Part shown: in pieces, positions 1 to 9,583 of the stretch
Layout: each line of letters opens with the position of its first letter
Position numbering within the stretch: position 1 is the stretch's first letter
Source of the DNA: Paenibacillus monticola
GTDB taxonomy: Bacteria > Bacillota > Bacilli > Paenibacillales > Paenibacillaceae
Direction of reading: 5' to 3'
Length of the DNA stretch: 64,000 bases
NCBI RefSeq assembly: GCF_009664975.1
Contig: NZ_WJXB01000017.1
Span: 25,475-89,474 of the forward strand
The notes under the pieces: model-generated
Told to the model about the DNA's origin: nothing
Database searches by the model: none
What the model saw: only the letters and a program-made list of their open reading frames with translations
Translations under genes and position numbers: made by a program

Positions 1-305
1 CAGGCCGCGCCTACCCAATTACCAAACTCGGCAAATGCACTCCAGCCCATATCATCAATCTCTTCTATTTTAAAACCGCACATTGTGCTGACAATGTTCT
101 TTAAAACATCATAATCCAGACTCAATATGATTTCGCCGCGGATATCACCTGTCATTCCAACCATAACTGAGACATTATCCGTATTAACAAAAGCCTGTCG
201 AATCGAGGGAGTACCCACGCTGAAAGTAAAACCTAAATGCCCTGTTAACACCTTCTCTAAACCCGTAAGAACCGCCTTCAGTTGAGTATCTTGTACATTA
301 ATCAT
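1..305 (-). CDS. CheX-like chemotaxis protein (partial, C-terminus off window)
   Basis: The start codon is at 305 on the minus strand, 8 nt after a GAAGGGGG ribosome binding site. About 101 residues are visible before the window edge. The reading includes TGDIRGEIILSLDYD and a following segment ending in GNWVGA, which match the CheC/CheX fold family. CheX proteins dephosphorylate CheY-P or related response regulators in the cytoplasm. The gene starts 14 nt after the stop of a single-domain CheY, so the two are one operon and CheY is the likely partner. The family is inferred from the visible half only. Confidence 0.7.
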   Translation of the reverse strand, partial: MINVQDTQLKAVLTGLEKVLTGHLGFTFSVGTPSIRQAFVNTDNVSVMVGMTGDIRGEIILSLDYDVLKNIVSTMCGFKIEEIDDMGWSAFAEFGNWVGAA

Positions 306-319
306 ATCGGCATCCCCCT

Positions 320-682
320 TCAATTCGATAATTGCTTATCGATAGCTTGCTGTAAACGATCGGGCTGAAAAGGTTTAACAACGAAATCCTTGGCTCCCGC
401 CTTCAGAGCATCCATAACCATTACCGTTTGCCCCATCGCACTGCACATAATAATTTTGGCTTTGGGATCGAATTCAATGATATTTCGCACCGCCGTAACA
501 CCATCCATATCTGGCATTGTAATGTCCATGGTGACCACATCTGGTTTAAATTGTTTATATGCTTTAATCGCATCAGCGCCATTTGCCGCCTCACCCACAA
601 TTTCATGTCCTTTGGATTCTAGTGCTGAACGGACCATCATCCGCATGAAAGCTGCATCGTCTGTAATTAATATTCTAGCCAT
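320..682 (-). CDS. cheY: single-domain CheY-like response regulator
   Basis: A 120-residue receiver domain with no output domain. Acidic pocket D8/D9, phospho-acceptor D53 in TMDITMPDMDG, switch Ser81 and Lys103 in VVKPF are all present. The start at 682 (MARILITDD) is chosen because GGGGAG sits 7 nt upstream; an ATG five codons earlier has no such site. It is followed after 14 nt by the cheX-like gene, which probably encodes its phosphatase. The role is chemotaxis or motility phosphorelay signalling, possibly direct binding to the flagellar switch. The rest of a chemotaxis operon is not in view. Confidence 0.85.
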   Translation of the reverse strand: MARILITDDAAFMRMMVRSALESKGHEIVGEAANGADAIKAYKQFKPDVVTMDITMPDMDGVTAVRNIIEFDPKAKIIMCSAMGQTVMVMDALKAGAKDFVVKPFQPDRLQQAIDKQLSN

Positions 683-787
683 TTTAGCACTCCCCATCTG
701 ATTTATAACTTCATTCTAGTAGGCAATCCTATAGGGAACATGACGAAATTATGAATAAAAAATAAAAAAAGAAATAATGCTATATTC

Positions 788-2362
788 TTATTGCTTGCGG
801 TATTCCCGGGGCGTCTGTCCGGTGGCTTTCTTAAAGACCCGACTGAAATATTTCTCATCCTCATAACCTACCAGCTCTGAAATCTGCGATAACCGCAGGT
901 TCGTATTCTGCAGTAGAGCCTTGGCTCTGACTATTCTGAGATTGGTTAAATAATCAGATAGATTCTCACCGGTGATCTGCTTGAACTTGCGTGACACATT
1001 CTCCCTGCTGATAAAAAAACGTTCAGCGATATGCTGAAGTGTCATGTCTTGACGATAGTTCTGATCCAGATAGTCCCTGATTTCGAGTACAAGCCGACTG
1101 TCAGAAGTCTCGGAGAGCTTGCTTTCCTTCGATAGTCGCAGCAGAAGCGCTTTTAATTGATCCCTCCAGCCTTCCACAGAGAACATTCCCTCTTCATCAT
1201 AACAAAGCTCAAATTGAGTATTGTCCTCTTGCTGAAGGCGCAGAAGCACTGCCCGGATCTCCTCCTGCATGCGCAGAAAGTTGCTCTCCGTAAGCACGCT
1301 CATCCCGGCAAGCTGCTCGGCCCAATCCTCGACAGTTAGATTCATTCGATCGGTTTCCCCGGACAGGACGGCTATCTTTAATTTATCTATGTAGGCTTGA
1401 AAAGCATGGTCTTCTACAGACCCACCCTCATGGGATTCCTCCTTGTAGAGATGAATCCGTCCCGCTCTATGGAGGAGATTCCGTTCACTCAAGCCTTGCT
1501 GTGCCTGCAAAAAGGCAGTATGCAATTGCTGTGGTAAAGCATTCACTAGACTTAAGCCTATATCCACTTGTACCCCGTACGCTAATTGAATAGCCTCATT
1601 AATGTGCAGCAGCCACTTGTGTGCTTCTGACGCATCATCCCAGAACAGAATTACGATATCGACACCCGTCTGCCAATAACGGAAAGCAAAACCATTTCTC
1701 TGCGGAGAGAGCACTTCGTTACAGACATTTGCCAGCACAAAAGACGTCAGTTGCAAATCACCATGAAATCTCTGCAATAAGCGGCAGTTGGCCGCCTGCA
1801 GGGAAATCACCGCAATACTGCAGCTCTCCGCATCCTTACACATACCAAGTTCTTCGGATAGAGCAGGCTGCAGCTCCTGAAAGGAGGCATTATCGGAGAG
1901 TAAATCTGACAGAACTTTGTCCCAATACAACGGACGAAGTACGTTCAACTGCATATTCTGGCGAAAAGCCTGCTCCCGCTCCCGTTCTTCCTCCTGCCAC
2001 AGCTTAAAGGCATGCTCTGCGGCAGCGATCAATTGCTTGCTATTCAGCGGTTTGAGCAAATAATCCGTACCCCCATAGACTATCGCTGGCTTCACATAAT
2101 TGAAATCCTGATAACCGCTAATAACAATAGTCTTCGTATTGGGAGAATGCTGATGCAGCCACTCTAGCAGCTCCGCCCCGTCTACCAGAGGCATACGCAT
2201 GTCAGTGAAGACAATCGCGGGCTGCTGTTCCATAATAATATTTATCGCCTCTTGACCATTGGTTGCTTCACAGATATCAGAAATCCCATATTTCTCCCAT
2301 GGAACGAAATAGCGGATAGCCTCACGCACATGCTTCTCATCGTCTACAATCAGCACCTTCAT
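788..2362 (-). CDS. YesN-type response regulator, receiver plus AraC DNA-binding domain
   Basis: 524 residues. An N-terminal receiver has phospho-acceptor D54 in VFTDMRMPLVDG and Lys in LLKPLN. A long central linker of about 270 residues follows, then a C-terminal AraC/XylS double helix-turn-helix (about residues 420-524, ending in GYEDEKYFSRVFKKATGQTPREYRK). It is the partner of the histidine kinase ending 15 nt upstream; its ribosome binding site overlaps the kinase end. In Paenibacillus such YesMN pairs usually activate a neighbouring carbohydrate ABC importer, here the divergent permease/binding-protein genes at 4458-7615. The exact sugar cannot be told from the sequence. Confidence 0.88.
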   Translation of the reverse strand: MKVLIVDDEKHVREAIRYFVPWEKYGISDICEATNGQEAINIIMEQQPAIVFTDMRMPLVDGAELLEWLHQHSPNTKTIVISGYQDFNYVKPAIVYGGTDYLLKPLNSKQLIAAAEHAFKLWQEEEREREQAFRQNMQLNVLRPLYWDKVLSDLLSDNASFQELQPALSEELGMCKDAESCSIAVISLQAANCRLLQRFHGDLQLTSFVLANVCNEVLSPQRNGFAFRYWQTGVDIVILFWDDASEAHKWLLHINEAIQLAYGVQVDIGLSLVNALPQQLHTAFLQAQQGLSERNLLHRAGRIHLYKEESHEGGSVEDHAFQAYIDKLKIAVLSGETDRMNLTVEDWAEQLAGMSVLTESNFLRMQEEIRAVLLRLQQEDNTQFELCYDEEGMFSVEGWRDQLKALLLRLSKESKLSETSDSRLVLEIRDYLDQNYRQDMTLQHIAERFFISRENVSRKFKQITGENLSDYLTNLRIVRAKALLQNTNLRLSQISELVGYEDEKYFSRVFKKATGQTPREYRKQ

Positions 2363-2377
2363 CGTTTCATCACTCCT

Positions 2378-4207
2378 TTACAATGCTCTATTATCTTCAT
2401 CCAGTGGAATAATCATAGTGACAACGACGCCCTTACCAGCCTCTCCCTGCAGTAATAGCTGTGCCTCTCCACTAATTTGCAGTCGAAGTCTGGCCAATAC
2501 GTTACTTAGGCCGATTTCCCCCTGTTCTGTCTTGTCACTGGTTTCCAAGCTTGCTATTATCTCCTCCAGCCGTGCAGGTGTGATCCCTTTACCGTTGTCC
2601 TGGATAACAATAACCAATTGGCGGTTAGCCTCTTGGAAGCAGGTTATGGAAATAACCCCGCGACTGATTCCATCGACGAAACCATGTTTGAAAATATTCT
2701 CCACGATAGGCTGCAGGATCATTTTGGGTACAACTATATCCCGTACAACCTCCTCTATATCGATATCGAGCCGCAGATTATCCTCTCCGAACCGTTCTGT
2801 TTGCAGAACCATATAGTTCTTCACATGCTCGATCTCATCCTGCAGCGGAACCTGCGTCCGTTCCGTGTTCATAGAGTATCTCATCATGCTGCCAAGTGAA
2901 TAGATGAGCTCATATACCTGCGGAGCATTATAGCGCAGAGAGGAACTGCCGATAGACTGCAGGGCATTATACAGAAAGTGCGGATTGACCTGAGCTTGCA
3001 GCGCCTTGAGCTGATTCGTCTTATTAGCGATCTCCAAACGGTATTCCTTAACGATCAGATTGTTGATCGTCCGGGTCATTCCCGTGATTTTACGGGTTAA
3101 AAGCCCGAATTCATCCTCCCGTTCCACATCTACAAAGGCGTCCAGCTGCCCGATTTGAACCTTCTGTGTAAAAGAGATCAATTTCTTGATCGGTCTTGTA
3201 AAACCGATCGAGATCAGAACCGCCATAATGCCTCCTAGAATAAGGAACACGATCCCGATTCCGGTATTGATTCTGGTAATGATTCTGGCATCGCCATATA
3301 GATCCTCATAGGGAACCAGTTTAATAATGCTGCCCTTGAATAAGGGATTATCTATATGTCTAAACATTACAATGCCTTTAAAACCATCCTTTGTCCATGT
3401 GAAATGTCCGAGTTCCTTCCCTTCCGGAAGCTTGCTCCAGCCTGACGCGAACGTTTTACCGATCCACTGTGGATCGGAGGCAAACAAGGCTTGTCCCTGT
3501 TCATTCAGCACATACAGTCGCTCCGTATCCGAATTGTACATGGATCTGGCGATGCCCTCCAGCTCTGTTAATCGGAAATCAATTGCCAGATCTGCCAGTA
3601 CCTCATCACTTGGCGTACGATAGATTGGGAAATGCGCCGTGAATACCGGAACTGTGCCTGACTTCAGATTTAGAAATCCGGATTTCACGCCATACTTATG
3701 ATCCATATGCGTGACTTCGACAAAAGGTCGGTTCGTACCGCTTGGATTGACTGCCGCTGTGTATTGGTTGTTCATTTCCTGCCGAAATAATCCCCCGCGC
3801 AGCATATTGGATTGTTTGGGAGCCCTAACAAACAAGTGAATCTGGTATGTATTCTGATCGGAAAGAAACATATTGTACAGCTGGGTGGAGATGATCGCGC
3901 GGTTATCCGACACTGTAGATCCGGCGGGGACCTTATCTGGACTCTTGGCGATGAGAAGAGCCGTGTAAAAAGAGCCAGGGACATTGATGCCGCTATATAG
4001 CGACATGGCACGCTGATTCATGCCGCTGAAATAATTACTGAGATTAGTTTCGCCCAGCGTCAGCAGCTTCGTATTTTGCTTCACCGACTGCTCAGTTACG
4101 GACTGCTTGGTATAAAGATATGAGAAGGTGACGGAAATCCCCGACGGAATGACAGAGGCCAGCAGCACAAGTGCCATGAGCCGGGTCCGTATGCTGTTTC
4201 TGAACAT
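2378..4207 (-). CDS. YesM-type sensor histidine kinase
   Basis: 609 residues. Membrane segment near residues 10-30, a large extracellular sensor domain, a second membrane segment near 313-335, a HAMP region from about 338, then a His_kinase domain with acceptor H410 in the QVNPHFLYN motif typical of the LytS/YesM class. N-box ILQPIVENIFKHG and G-box IQDNGKGI form the ATPase part. The start has AGGAGGGG 6 nt upstream. It is cotranscribed with the downstream AraC-type regulator and divergent from the sugar ABC operon, so it probably senses the sugar or its loaded binding protein outside the cell. Confidence 0.88.
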   Translation of the reverse strand: MFRNSIRTRLMALVLLASVIPSGISVTFSYLYTKQSVTEQSVKQNTKLLTLGETNLSNYFSGMNQRAMSLYSGINVPGSFYTALLIAKSPDKVPAGSTVSDNRAIISTQLYNMFLSDQNTYQIHLFVRAPKQSNMLRGGLFRQEMNNQYTAAVNPSGTNRPFVEVTHMDHKYGVKSGFLNLKSGTVPVFTAHFPIYRTPSDEVLADLAIDFRLTELEGIARSMYNSDTERLYVLNEQGQALFASDPQWIGKTFASGWSKLPEGKELGHFTWTKDGFKGIVMFRHIDNPLFKGSIIKLVPYEDLYGDARIITRINTGIGIVFLILGGIMAVLISIGFTRPIKKLISFTQKVQIGQLDAFVDVEREDEFGLLTRKITGMTRTINNLIVKEYRLEIANKTNQLKALQAQVNPHFLYNALQSIGSSSLRYNAPQVYELIYSLGSMMRYSMNTERTQVPLQDEIEHVKNYMVLQTERFGEDNLRLDIDIEEVVRDIVVPKMILQPIVENIFKHGFVDGISRGVISITCFQEANRQLVIVIQDNGKGITPARLEEIIASLETSDKTEQGEIGLSNVLARLRLQISGEAQLLLQGEAGKGVVVTMIIPLDEDNRAL

Positions 4208-4221
4208 GCTACCCCTCCTAA

Positions 4222-4347
4222 AAGTTTTGTCAGCATAGACTACTTGGATTACTTCGCAAAACTACTTCGTAAGCATTCGCTAAGTTTTGTCAGCATAGAC
4301 TACTTGGATTACTTCGCAAAACTACTTCGTAAGCATTCGCTAAGTTT
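4222..4347. repeat. 60-bp perfect tandem duplication (2.1 copies)
   Basis: The block 4222-4281 is repeated exactly at 4282-4341 and the first bases recur a third time up to 4347. The unit contains ACTACTTCG and AAGCATTCGC. It lies between the divergent histidine kinase and the ABC permease, just upstream of the kinase start, so it lengthens the regulatory region. The identity of the copies points to a recent slippage or recombination event. Confidence 0.95.
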
Positions 4348-4457
4348 CGCTGCAATATAATCCACCTTTATCATCATCAAATTGAGTGTTGAAGGCAAGC
4401 GGTCCTTTCTATAATAAAGGTGTAAACCTGTAAGAAAACAGACAAAGGAGATTCCAT

Positions 4458-5348
4458 ATGAGAAAAGCTCTGCGCATGCAAAGAGGCTGGGGCCAGCAAA
4501 TTATATTTCTGGGACCCTGCCTTATCTTCTTTCTGGCCATTGTGGTCACACCTTTTATTCTCGGCTTCTATTACTCCTCTACTGACTGGAATGGACTGGA
4601 TCTGGACAAAGCCGTCTGGACAGGTGCTGCCAACTGGAAACGTATCTTCACCAATGATGATAAGTTCTGGGCCTCATTGTCCTTTACGCTCCGCTTCACA
4701 GTCGTATCCGTAATAGCTGCCAACATTCTAGGGCTCTCGCTCGCCTTTATTCTAATGACGGCCTTGAAGACCAAAAAACTGCTTCGCACCATCTTCTTTA
4801 TGCCCAATGTAATCGGCGGAATTCTGCTAGGGTATATTTGGCAATTCATCTTTACAAAAGGGTTCGCCACTATTGGTGAAATCACGGGCATTTCCTTCTT
4901 CCAACTGCCTTGGCTGGGTACATCAGGCACTGGATTCTGGGGTCTTGTCATTGTGTTTGTCTGGCAGACTGCTGGCTATATGATGGTCATTTATATTGCC
5001 GCACTTGCCGGAATTCCCAAGGATCTGATTGAAGCGGCAAAGATTGACGGCGCCCGTGCTCCCCAATTATTCAAAAGCGTCTATGTACCTTTGATCATGC
5101 CGGCGATTACGATCTGTCTATTCCTGACGACCTCAAATGCCTTTAAGATGTTCGATCTCAACCTTTCGCTGACCAAAGGTGGACCGGGAACCTCCACCCA
5201 GTCGCTTGCCTATAACATCTATGCGGAAGCGCTCATCAATAACCGTTACGGTCTGGGTACAGCCAAAGCACTGCTCTTCTTCTTCGCTGTATCAGTGATC
5301 ACTATAACCCAAGTATGGTTAACCAAACGAAAAGAGGTGTCGGCATAA
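4458..5348 (+). CDS. carbohydrate ABC transporter permease (MalF/UgpA/LacF-like)
   Basis: 296 residues with about six hydrophobic segments. The cytoplasmic EAA loop reads EAAKIDGARAPQLFKSVYVPLIMPA, which contacts the shared ATPase. It is the first gene of a three-gene importer cassette; the stop overlaps the next permease start by 1 nt (TAATG). AAAGGAG lies 8 nt upstream of the start. A TATAAT box at 4410-4415 could be the promoter, but its -35 spacing is poor. No ATPase gene is nearby, as is usual when a multi-sugar MsmX-type ATPase is encoded elsewhere. Confidence 0.9.
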   Translation: MRKALRMQRGWGQQIIFLGPCLIFFLAIVVTPFILGFYYSSTDWNGLDLDKAVWTGAANWKRIFTNDDKFWASLSFTLRFTVVSVIAANILGLSLAFILMTALKTKKLLRTIFFMPNVIGGILLGYIWQFIFTKGFATIGEITGISFFQLPWLGTSGTGFWGLVIVFVWQTAGYMMVIYIAALAGIPKDLIEAAKIDGARAPQLFKSVYVPLIMPAITICLFLTTSNAFKMFDLNLSLTKGGPGTSTQSLAYNIYAEALINNRYGLGTAKALLFFFAVSVITITQVWLTKRKEVSA

Positions 5349-6184
5349 TGCAGACCCGCAGATATCGTCTTAGCACCTTCATTCTGGAAATTGCCGCCAT
5401 TCTGCTAGCGATTATCTTTCTCTCCCCCTTCTACCTGGTACTAACAAATTCAGTGAAGGGCCTGAAGGAAATCCTGATGGATGCCGCCTCATTCCCTCAG
5501 GTCTTTAAATGGAGTAATTATGCAGATGTATGGAAAGCGATCGATTTCCCGCAAGCCTTCTGGAACTCGCTGCAAATCACTGTACTTAGCGTAATCTTTA
5601 TTGTCCTGTTCAGTGCCATGGCAGCCTATCGGATTGTGAGAAAACCTTCACGCTTCAACTCCTTTGTATTTCTGTTGTTGATCTCGGCGATGATCATTCC
5701 CTTCCAGTCCTTAATGTTGCAGTTGGTCCGGGTAACCAGTATTCTGGAACTGCGTGGAGAGTTGTACGGGATCGTAGCCTGCTACCTCGGCTTTGGGATG
5801 CCGCTCTCGGTCTTTCTGTTTCATGGTTTTATCAAGACTGTTCCCTTTGAACTGGAAGAAGCTGCCCGGGTCGATGGTTCCAATCCCTATGGAGTATTCT
5901 TCCGGATCGTCTTCCCGCTGCTGATGCCGATTGTAGTGACGGTTGTTATCCTGAATACCTTATGGATTTGGAATGACTATCTGCTACCCGTACTTGTCAT
6001 CGGCGGCAATAAGGACCTGACCACACTTCCAGTTGCCGTAACCAAGTTCTTTGGGCAATATACGAAAAAATGGGATCTTGCCCTACCAGGTCTTGTTATG
6101 GCCATCACCCCTATTCTCATCTTCTTCCTGTCGCTGCAGCGATACATTGTGGAGGGGGTAACCGCTGGGTCTGTTAAGGGATAG
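5348..6184 (+). CDS. carbohydrate ABC transporter permease (MalG/UgpE-like)
   Basis: 278 residues from the ATG at 5348, which overlaps the upstream stop and has AGAGGTG in front. It is the second inner-membrane subunit, with six predicted membrane segments and the EAA loop EEAARVDGSNPYGVFFRIVF. It ends with the typical RYIVEGVTAGSVKG tail of this family. It pairs with the product of the preceding gene to form the channel of a sugar importer. Confidence 0.9.
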   Translation: MQTRRYRLSTFILEIAAILLAIIFLSPFYLVLTNSVKGLKEILMDAASFPQVFKWSNYADVWKAIDFPQAFWNSLQITVLSVIFIVLFSAMAAYRIVRKPSRFNSFVFLLLISAMIIPFQSLMLQLVRVTSILELRGELYGIVACYLGFGMPLSVFLFHGFIKTVPFELEEAARVDGSNPYGVFFRIVFPLLMPIVVTVVILNTLWIWNDYLLPVLVIGGNKDLTTLPVAVTKFFGQYTKKWDLALPGLVMAITPILIFFLSLQRYIVEGVTAGSVKG

Positions 6185-6307
6185 TTCAACAACACATTAC
6201 CTATGCTGCAACAATATCCACTTTTTCAAGCAAAATATTAAGTTCAAGTTCATTCCCAATTGCATTACGATCAAGTTGTAGAAACAAAAAACCAGGGAGG
6301 TTATATT

Positions 6308-7615
6308 ATGAAGAAAAGGCTTGCATTTACTTTCGCAATCGTTTGCACACTTATTATCGCAGGATGCGGCAACGGTGGCAATAACAATTCAGCAGTCAAT
6401 GATAGCGCTAACAACACGCAAAAAGAGTCAGCCGCTCCAGAAGCGACCACCGCACCTGCAAAAGACGTTACGATCAAAATGTTTCAATTCAAGGTGGAAA
6501 TTGCGGAGCAATTGAATACTCTTGCAGAAGAATACGAGAAGGAAACTGGCGTAAAGGTTGAGGTGGAAACACACGGCGGTGGCGAAGACTACGGCGCACT
6601 GCTCAAAGCTGAGATTGCCTCCGGATCAGAACCCGAAATATTCAACAACGGTGGCTATACTGCCCTCGTTCCTTATATGGACCGTGCAACGGATTTATCA
6701 GGGGAAGCATGGGTCAAGGATCTGATTCCAACCTCCAAAACCCCTGCTACGGTGGACGGCAAGCTGTACGGTATGCCGATGAATGTCGAAGGCTATGGAT
6801 TGATTTACAACAAGGCCCTATTTGAAAAAGCCGGAATTACAGAAGAGCCCAAGACATTGCCACAGCTTAAGGAAGTTGCTGCGAAGTTGAAGGCGGCTGG
6901 CATTACCCCTTTTGAAGCGACCAATGAATGGTGGTCCATGGGGATTCACCTTGTCAATGTAGGTTTGGCAAATCAGCCTGATCCGAAGAAGTTTATCGAA
7001 GATGTTAAAGCAGGAACAGAGACCATTAAAGGCAATGAAGTATTCAAGCAATGGCTGGATTTGGTTGACGTGATCTTCGACAATGCCCAGGATAACAAAA
7101 TGACCACTGACTATGCCACTCAGGTTGCTGATTTTGCCTCCGGCAAAGCGGCGATGATGCTGCAGGGCAACTGGACGCAGGGTGATATTGATAAGATTGA
7201 TCCGGCGCTCAATTTGGGAATTCTCCCTCTCCCAATCAGCGATAAAGAAGGTACCATCCTGGTCGGTGTGCCTAACAACTATGTAGTCAATAGCAAGTCC
7301 GAGCATCCTGAAGAAGCCAAAGCCTTTCTGAACTGGCTGGTAACCTCAGAAACGGGTAAACAGTACCTGACCAAGGAGTTCAAGTTCATTCCAGCTGAGA
7401 CCAATATTGAAACCAAAGCGGAAGATATCGGTCAGGTCGCAGTTGCTGTTCAAGAGAAATCGGCGACTGCACTCGGTTGGAACTGGGATATGTTCCCTGA
7501 CGGTGTAACTCAAGGTTTCGGTGCAGCGATGCAGGAATATCTTGGTGGCAAGTTGAGCCACGATCAATTGTTAGAGAAGCTGGATAAAGCTGTACAGGAT
7601 ATTGTAAAACAATAA
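6308..7615 (+). CDS. extracellular sugar-binding lipoprotein of ABC importer
   Basis: 435 residues from the ATG at 6308, preceded by AGGGAGG. The N-terminus MKKRLAF, a hydrophobic stretch and the lipobox LIIAGC mark a lipoprotein anchored outside the membrane at that Cys. A low-complexity Asn/Ala linker follows, then a family 1 solute-binding fold (DFASGKAAMMLQGNWT is a typical late motif). It delivers a carbohydrate to the two permeases encoded just upstream. A strong terminator follows the stop. Confidence 0.9.
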   Translation: MKKRLAFTFAIVCTLIIAGCGNGGNNNSAVNDSANNTQKESAAPEATTAPAKDVTIKMFQFKVEIAEQLNTLAEEYEKETGVKVEVETHGGGEDYGALLKAEIASGSEPEIFNNGGYTALVPYMDRATDLSGEAWVKDLIPTSKTPATVDGKLYGMPMNVEGYGLIYNKALFEKAGITEEPKTLPQLKEVAAKLKAAGITPFEATNEWWSMGIHLVNVGLANQPDPKKFIEDVKAGTETIKGNEVFKQWLDLVDVIFDNAQDNKMTTDYATQVADFASGKAAMMLQGNWTQGDIDKIDPALNLGILPLPISDKEGTILVGVPNNYVVNSKSEHPEEAKAFLNWLVTSETGKQYLTKEFKFIPAETNIETKAEDIGQVAVAVQEKSATALGWNWDMFPDGVTQGFGAAMQEYLGGKLSHDQLLEKLDKAVQDIVKQ

Positions 7616-7620
7616 TAATA

Positions 7621-7685
7621 AAAGCCCAGCCCCCCGGATTACTTCAGGTATGTGCCTGAGTGTATTTCGGGGGCTGGGTTCTTTA
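7621..7685. terminator. bidirectional terminator between sugar ABC operon and mntH
   Basis: A stem AAAGCCCAGCCCCC pairs with GGGGGCTGGGTTCTTT around a roughly 35-nt loop, with T- and A-rich flanks on both sides. It lies between convergent gene ends at 7615 and 7693. Confidence 0.85.
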
Positions 7686-7692
7686 TTGCTTA

Positions 7693-9000
7693 TTAAGTAA
7701 GCATTTCAAATACGAGAAACAGATTTAACGAAACAACCAAACCAGAGACGATCCAGCCAAGAACCGCTGTAATCCGGTGATTCACTAACCCGCCCATCAG
7801 TTGACGGTTGCTTGTGAAGATAACCAAGGGAATTAAGGCGAACGCAATACCAAAGGATAGAACGACCTGACTCATAACCAGCGCCTTTGTCGGATTCACA
7901 CCGAAGAAGATGATCGCCAACGGTGGAAGAGTCGTAATCGCACGTCGCAGATACAGATTAATTCTTTTGTTAATAAACCCTTGCATGACCACATCACCAG
8001 CCATAGTCCCTACGGAAGAACTTGACAGGCCTGCAATCAATAACGCTAACCCGAATGAAATTGCTGTGACTGGACCGGCCAAATGACCGAATTGCGTAAA
8101 AGCAACGTCCAAATCTTCAACGACAAGACCATTTTTGAAGAACAATGCCGCCGCAACAATTACCATAGCCATATTCACTGCACCGGCAATAACCATCGCG
8201 ATCATAATATCAATGAATTCCAATTTGAAAATCTGCTTCTTCTCCGCTTCATCTACTCCAACTACACGATGCTGCGTCAGAGAGGAATGAAGATAAATCG
8301 CATGCGGCATCACCGTAGCGCCTAGAATCCCTGCGGCTAGCAGAATGCTGTCTACACCTTCAAATCTTGGAGTGAATATTCCTGCAGCAACCGAACCTAT
8401 ATCCGGCTGAGCCACAATCACCTGAAAGGCGAAGGCTAAGACTACAATCAGCACCATCGCTGCAATACCAGCCTCCAACGAACGATACCCCCGCCGCTGA
8501 AGCTCAAGAATGGCAAAGGACCCAACAGCCGTAATCAACGCGGCAGGGAGCATGGGTATATTAAACAGTAAATAAAGCCCTAATGCCGCTCCTATAAACT
8601 CCGCCAAATCCGTGGCGATAATGACCAGTTCACTTTGAATCCATAAGAAAAAGGATACGCCCTTCGGAAATCGTTCCCTTGCTACTTCAGGCAAGTTCCT
8701 GCCAGTAGCAATACCAAGCTTCGCAGACAAAGATTGTATTAGGACAGCCATTAGATTAGATCCGGCAATTACCCACAATAAGAGATAGCCATATTTTGAG
8801 CCTGCTGTAATATTAGTGGCAAAATTACCGGGATCGAGATACGCGACTGCGGCGATGAAGGCTGGGCCCAGGAAAGGAAAAATCCTTTTCAGACCTTTAA
8901 TTTCTCCATTTAAAACAGCTTGTGCGGATATTGAATTTCTATGAGTTCTTATTATTTTAGGTTCTACTACGCCTTGTTCCACTACACTTTGCTCCATCAT
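7693..9000 (-). CDS. mntH: NRAMP-family manganese/divalent metal importer
   Basis: 435 residues from the ATG at 9000, which has AGGAGGG 6 nt upstream; an earlier in-frame ATG lacks a site. The metal-binding helix motif AAVAYLDPGNFATNI (the Nramp DPGN in helix 1) is present, as is MPHAIYLHS of helix 6. About 11 hydrophobic segments are visible. It imports Mn2+ (and possibly Fe2+) with protons across the cell membrane. A MntR-like box upstream implies repression at high manganese. Confidence 0.92.
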   Translation of the reverse strand: MMEQSVVEQGVVEPKIIRTHRNSISAQAVLNGEIKGLKRIFPFLGPAFIAAVAYLDPGNFATNITAGSKYGYLLLWVIAGSNLMAVLIQSLSAKLGIATGRNLPEVARERFPKGVSFFLWIQSELVIIATDLAEFIGAALGLYLLFNIPMLPAALITAVGSFAILELQRRGYRSLEAGIAAMVLIVVLAFAFQVIVAQPDIGSVAAGIFTPRFEGVDSILLAAGILGATVMPHAIYLHSSLTQHRVVGVDEAEKKQIFKLEFIDIMIAMVIAGAVNMAMVIVAAALFFKNGLVVEDLDVAFTQFGHLAGPVTAISFGLALLIAGLSSSSVGTMAGDVVMQGFINKRINLYLRRAITTLPPLAIIFFGVNPTKALVMSQVVLSFGIAFALIPLVIFTSNRQLMGGLVNHRITAVLGWIVSGLVVSLNLFLVFEMLT

Positions 9001-9040
9001 TTCAATCCCTCCTCTTGCCCGAAAAAAGTTGTCTATACAC

Positions 9041-9063
9041 ACGAAAGTTTCCTTCGTGCAACT
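9041..9063 (-). promoter_or_regulatory. MntR-like operator upstream of mntH
   Basis: On the minus strand the sequence TTGCACGAAGGAAACTTTCG lies about 40 nt before the mntH start. It closely resembles the Bacillus MntR operator core TTGCCTTAAGGAAAC and is partly palindromic (CACGAA/TTCGTG). This is a pattern match recalled from the known operator. Confidence 0.65.
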
Positions 9064-9265
9064 TATATTTAAATTATATGCTGAGAAATGAAAAATGTAA
9101 ATATCTTTTCATTTAGATTTCATAAGTTTGTACAGATATCCTTACCCTTGTAAATAACCAAAAACCGGGCAAAATGCAGGAATTGGTATTATCCCCTTCA
9201 AGTAGACACTCGTAAAAAACCTAATGTTATCATTAGGAATGAGTAAACTTGGAGGGGATATTTTT

Positions 9266-9583
9266 ATGGCCAGAAAAGGACAAGTATTTCAACAGTATAC
9301 GGAGGATTTCAAGATGGCGGCGGTCAGGGAGTATCTGGAGGGATCCGCCAGCTATAATGTAGTGGCAGAAATGTTGGGTATTCGGAACAGCACCCAACTG
9401 AAAGTGTGGGTGAGGAAGTACCAAAAGGGGGAAGCGTTCGATACCCGTAAGGGCTTATCCAGTCCTATAAAAGGACGCTCCCGTACGACGTTTGCCAGCA
9501 TTGAAGAAGAGCGGGATTACTTGAAAGCGCAGGTGGACTACCTAAAAAAGCGGTATCCCAATCTAGTAAAGGAGAGAAATTGA
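9266..9583 (+). CDS. IS3-family transposase OrfA
   Basis: 105 residues from the ATG at 9266, chosen for the GGAGGGG ribosome binding site. It has an N-terminal helix-turn-helix (AAVREYLEGSASYNVVAEML) and a C-terminal leucine-zipper-like stretch (EEERDYLKAQVDYLKKRYP). It binds the element ends. The A6G slippery site in its last codons feeds -1 frameshifting into orfB. Its stop overlaps the orfB start (TTGA). Confidence 0.92.
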   Translation: MARKGQVFQQYTEDFKMAAVREYLEGSASYNVVAEMLGIRNSTQLKVWVRKYQKGEAFDTRKGLSSPIKGRSRTTFASIEEERDYLKAQVDYLKKRYPNLVKERN

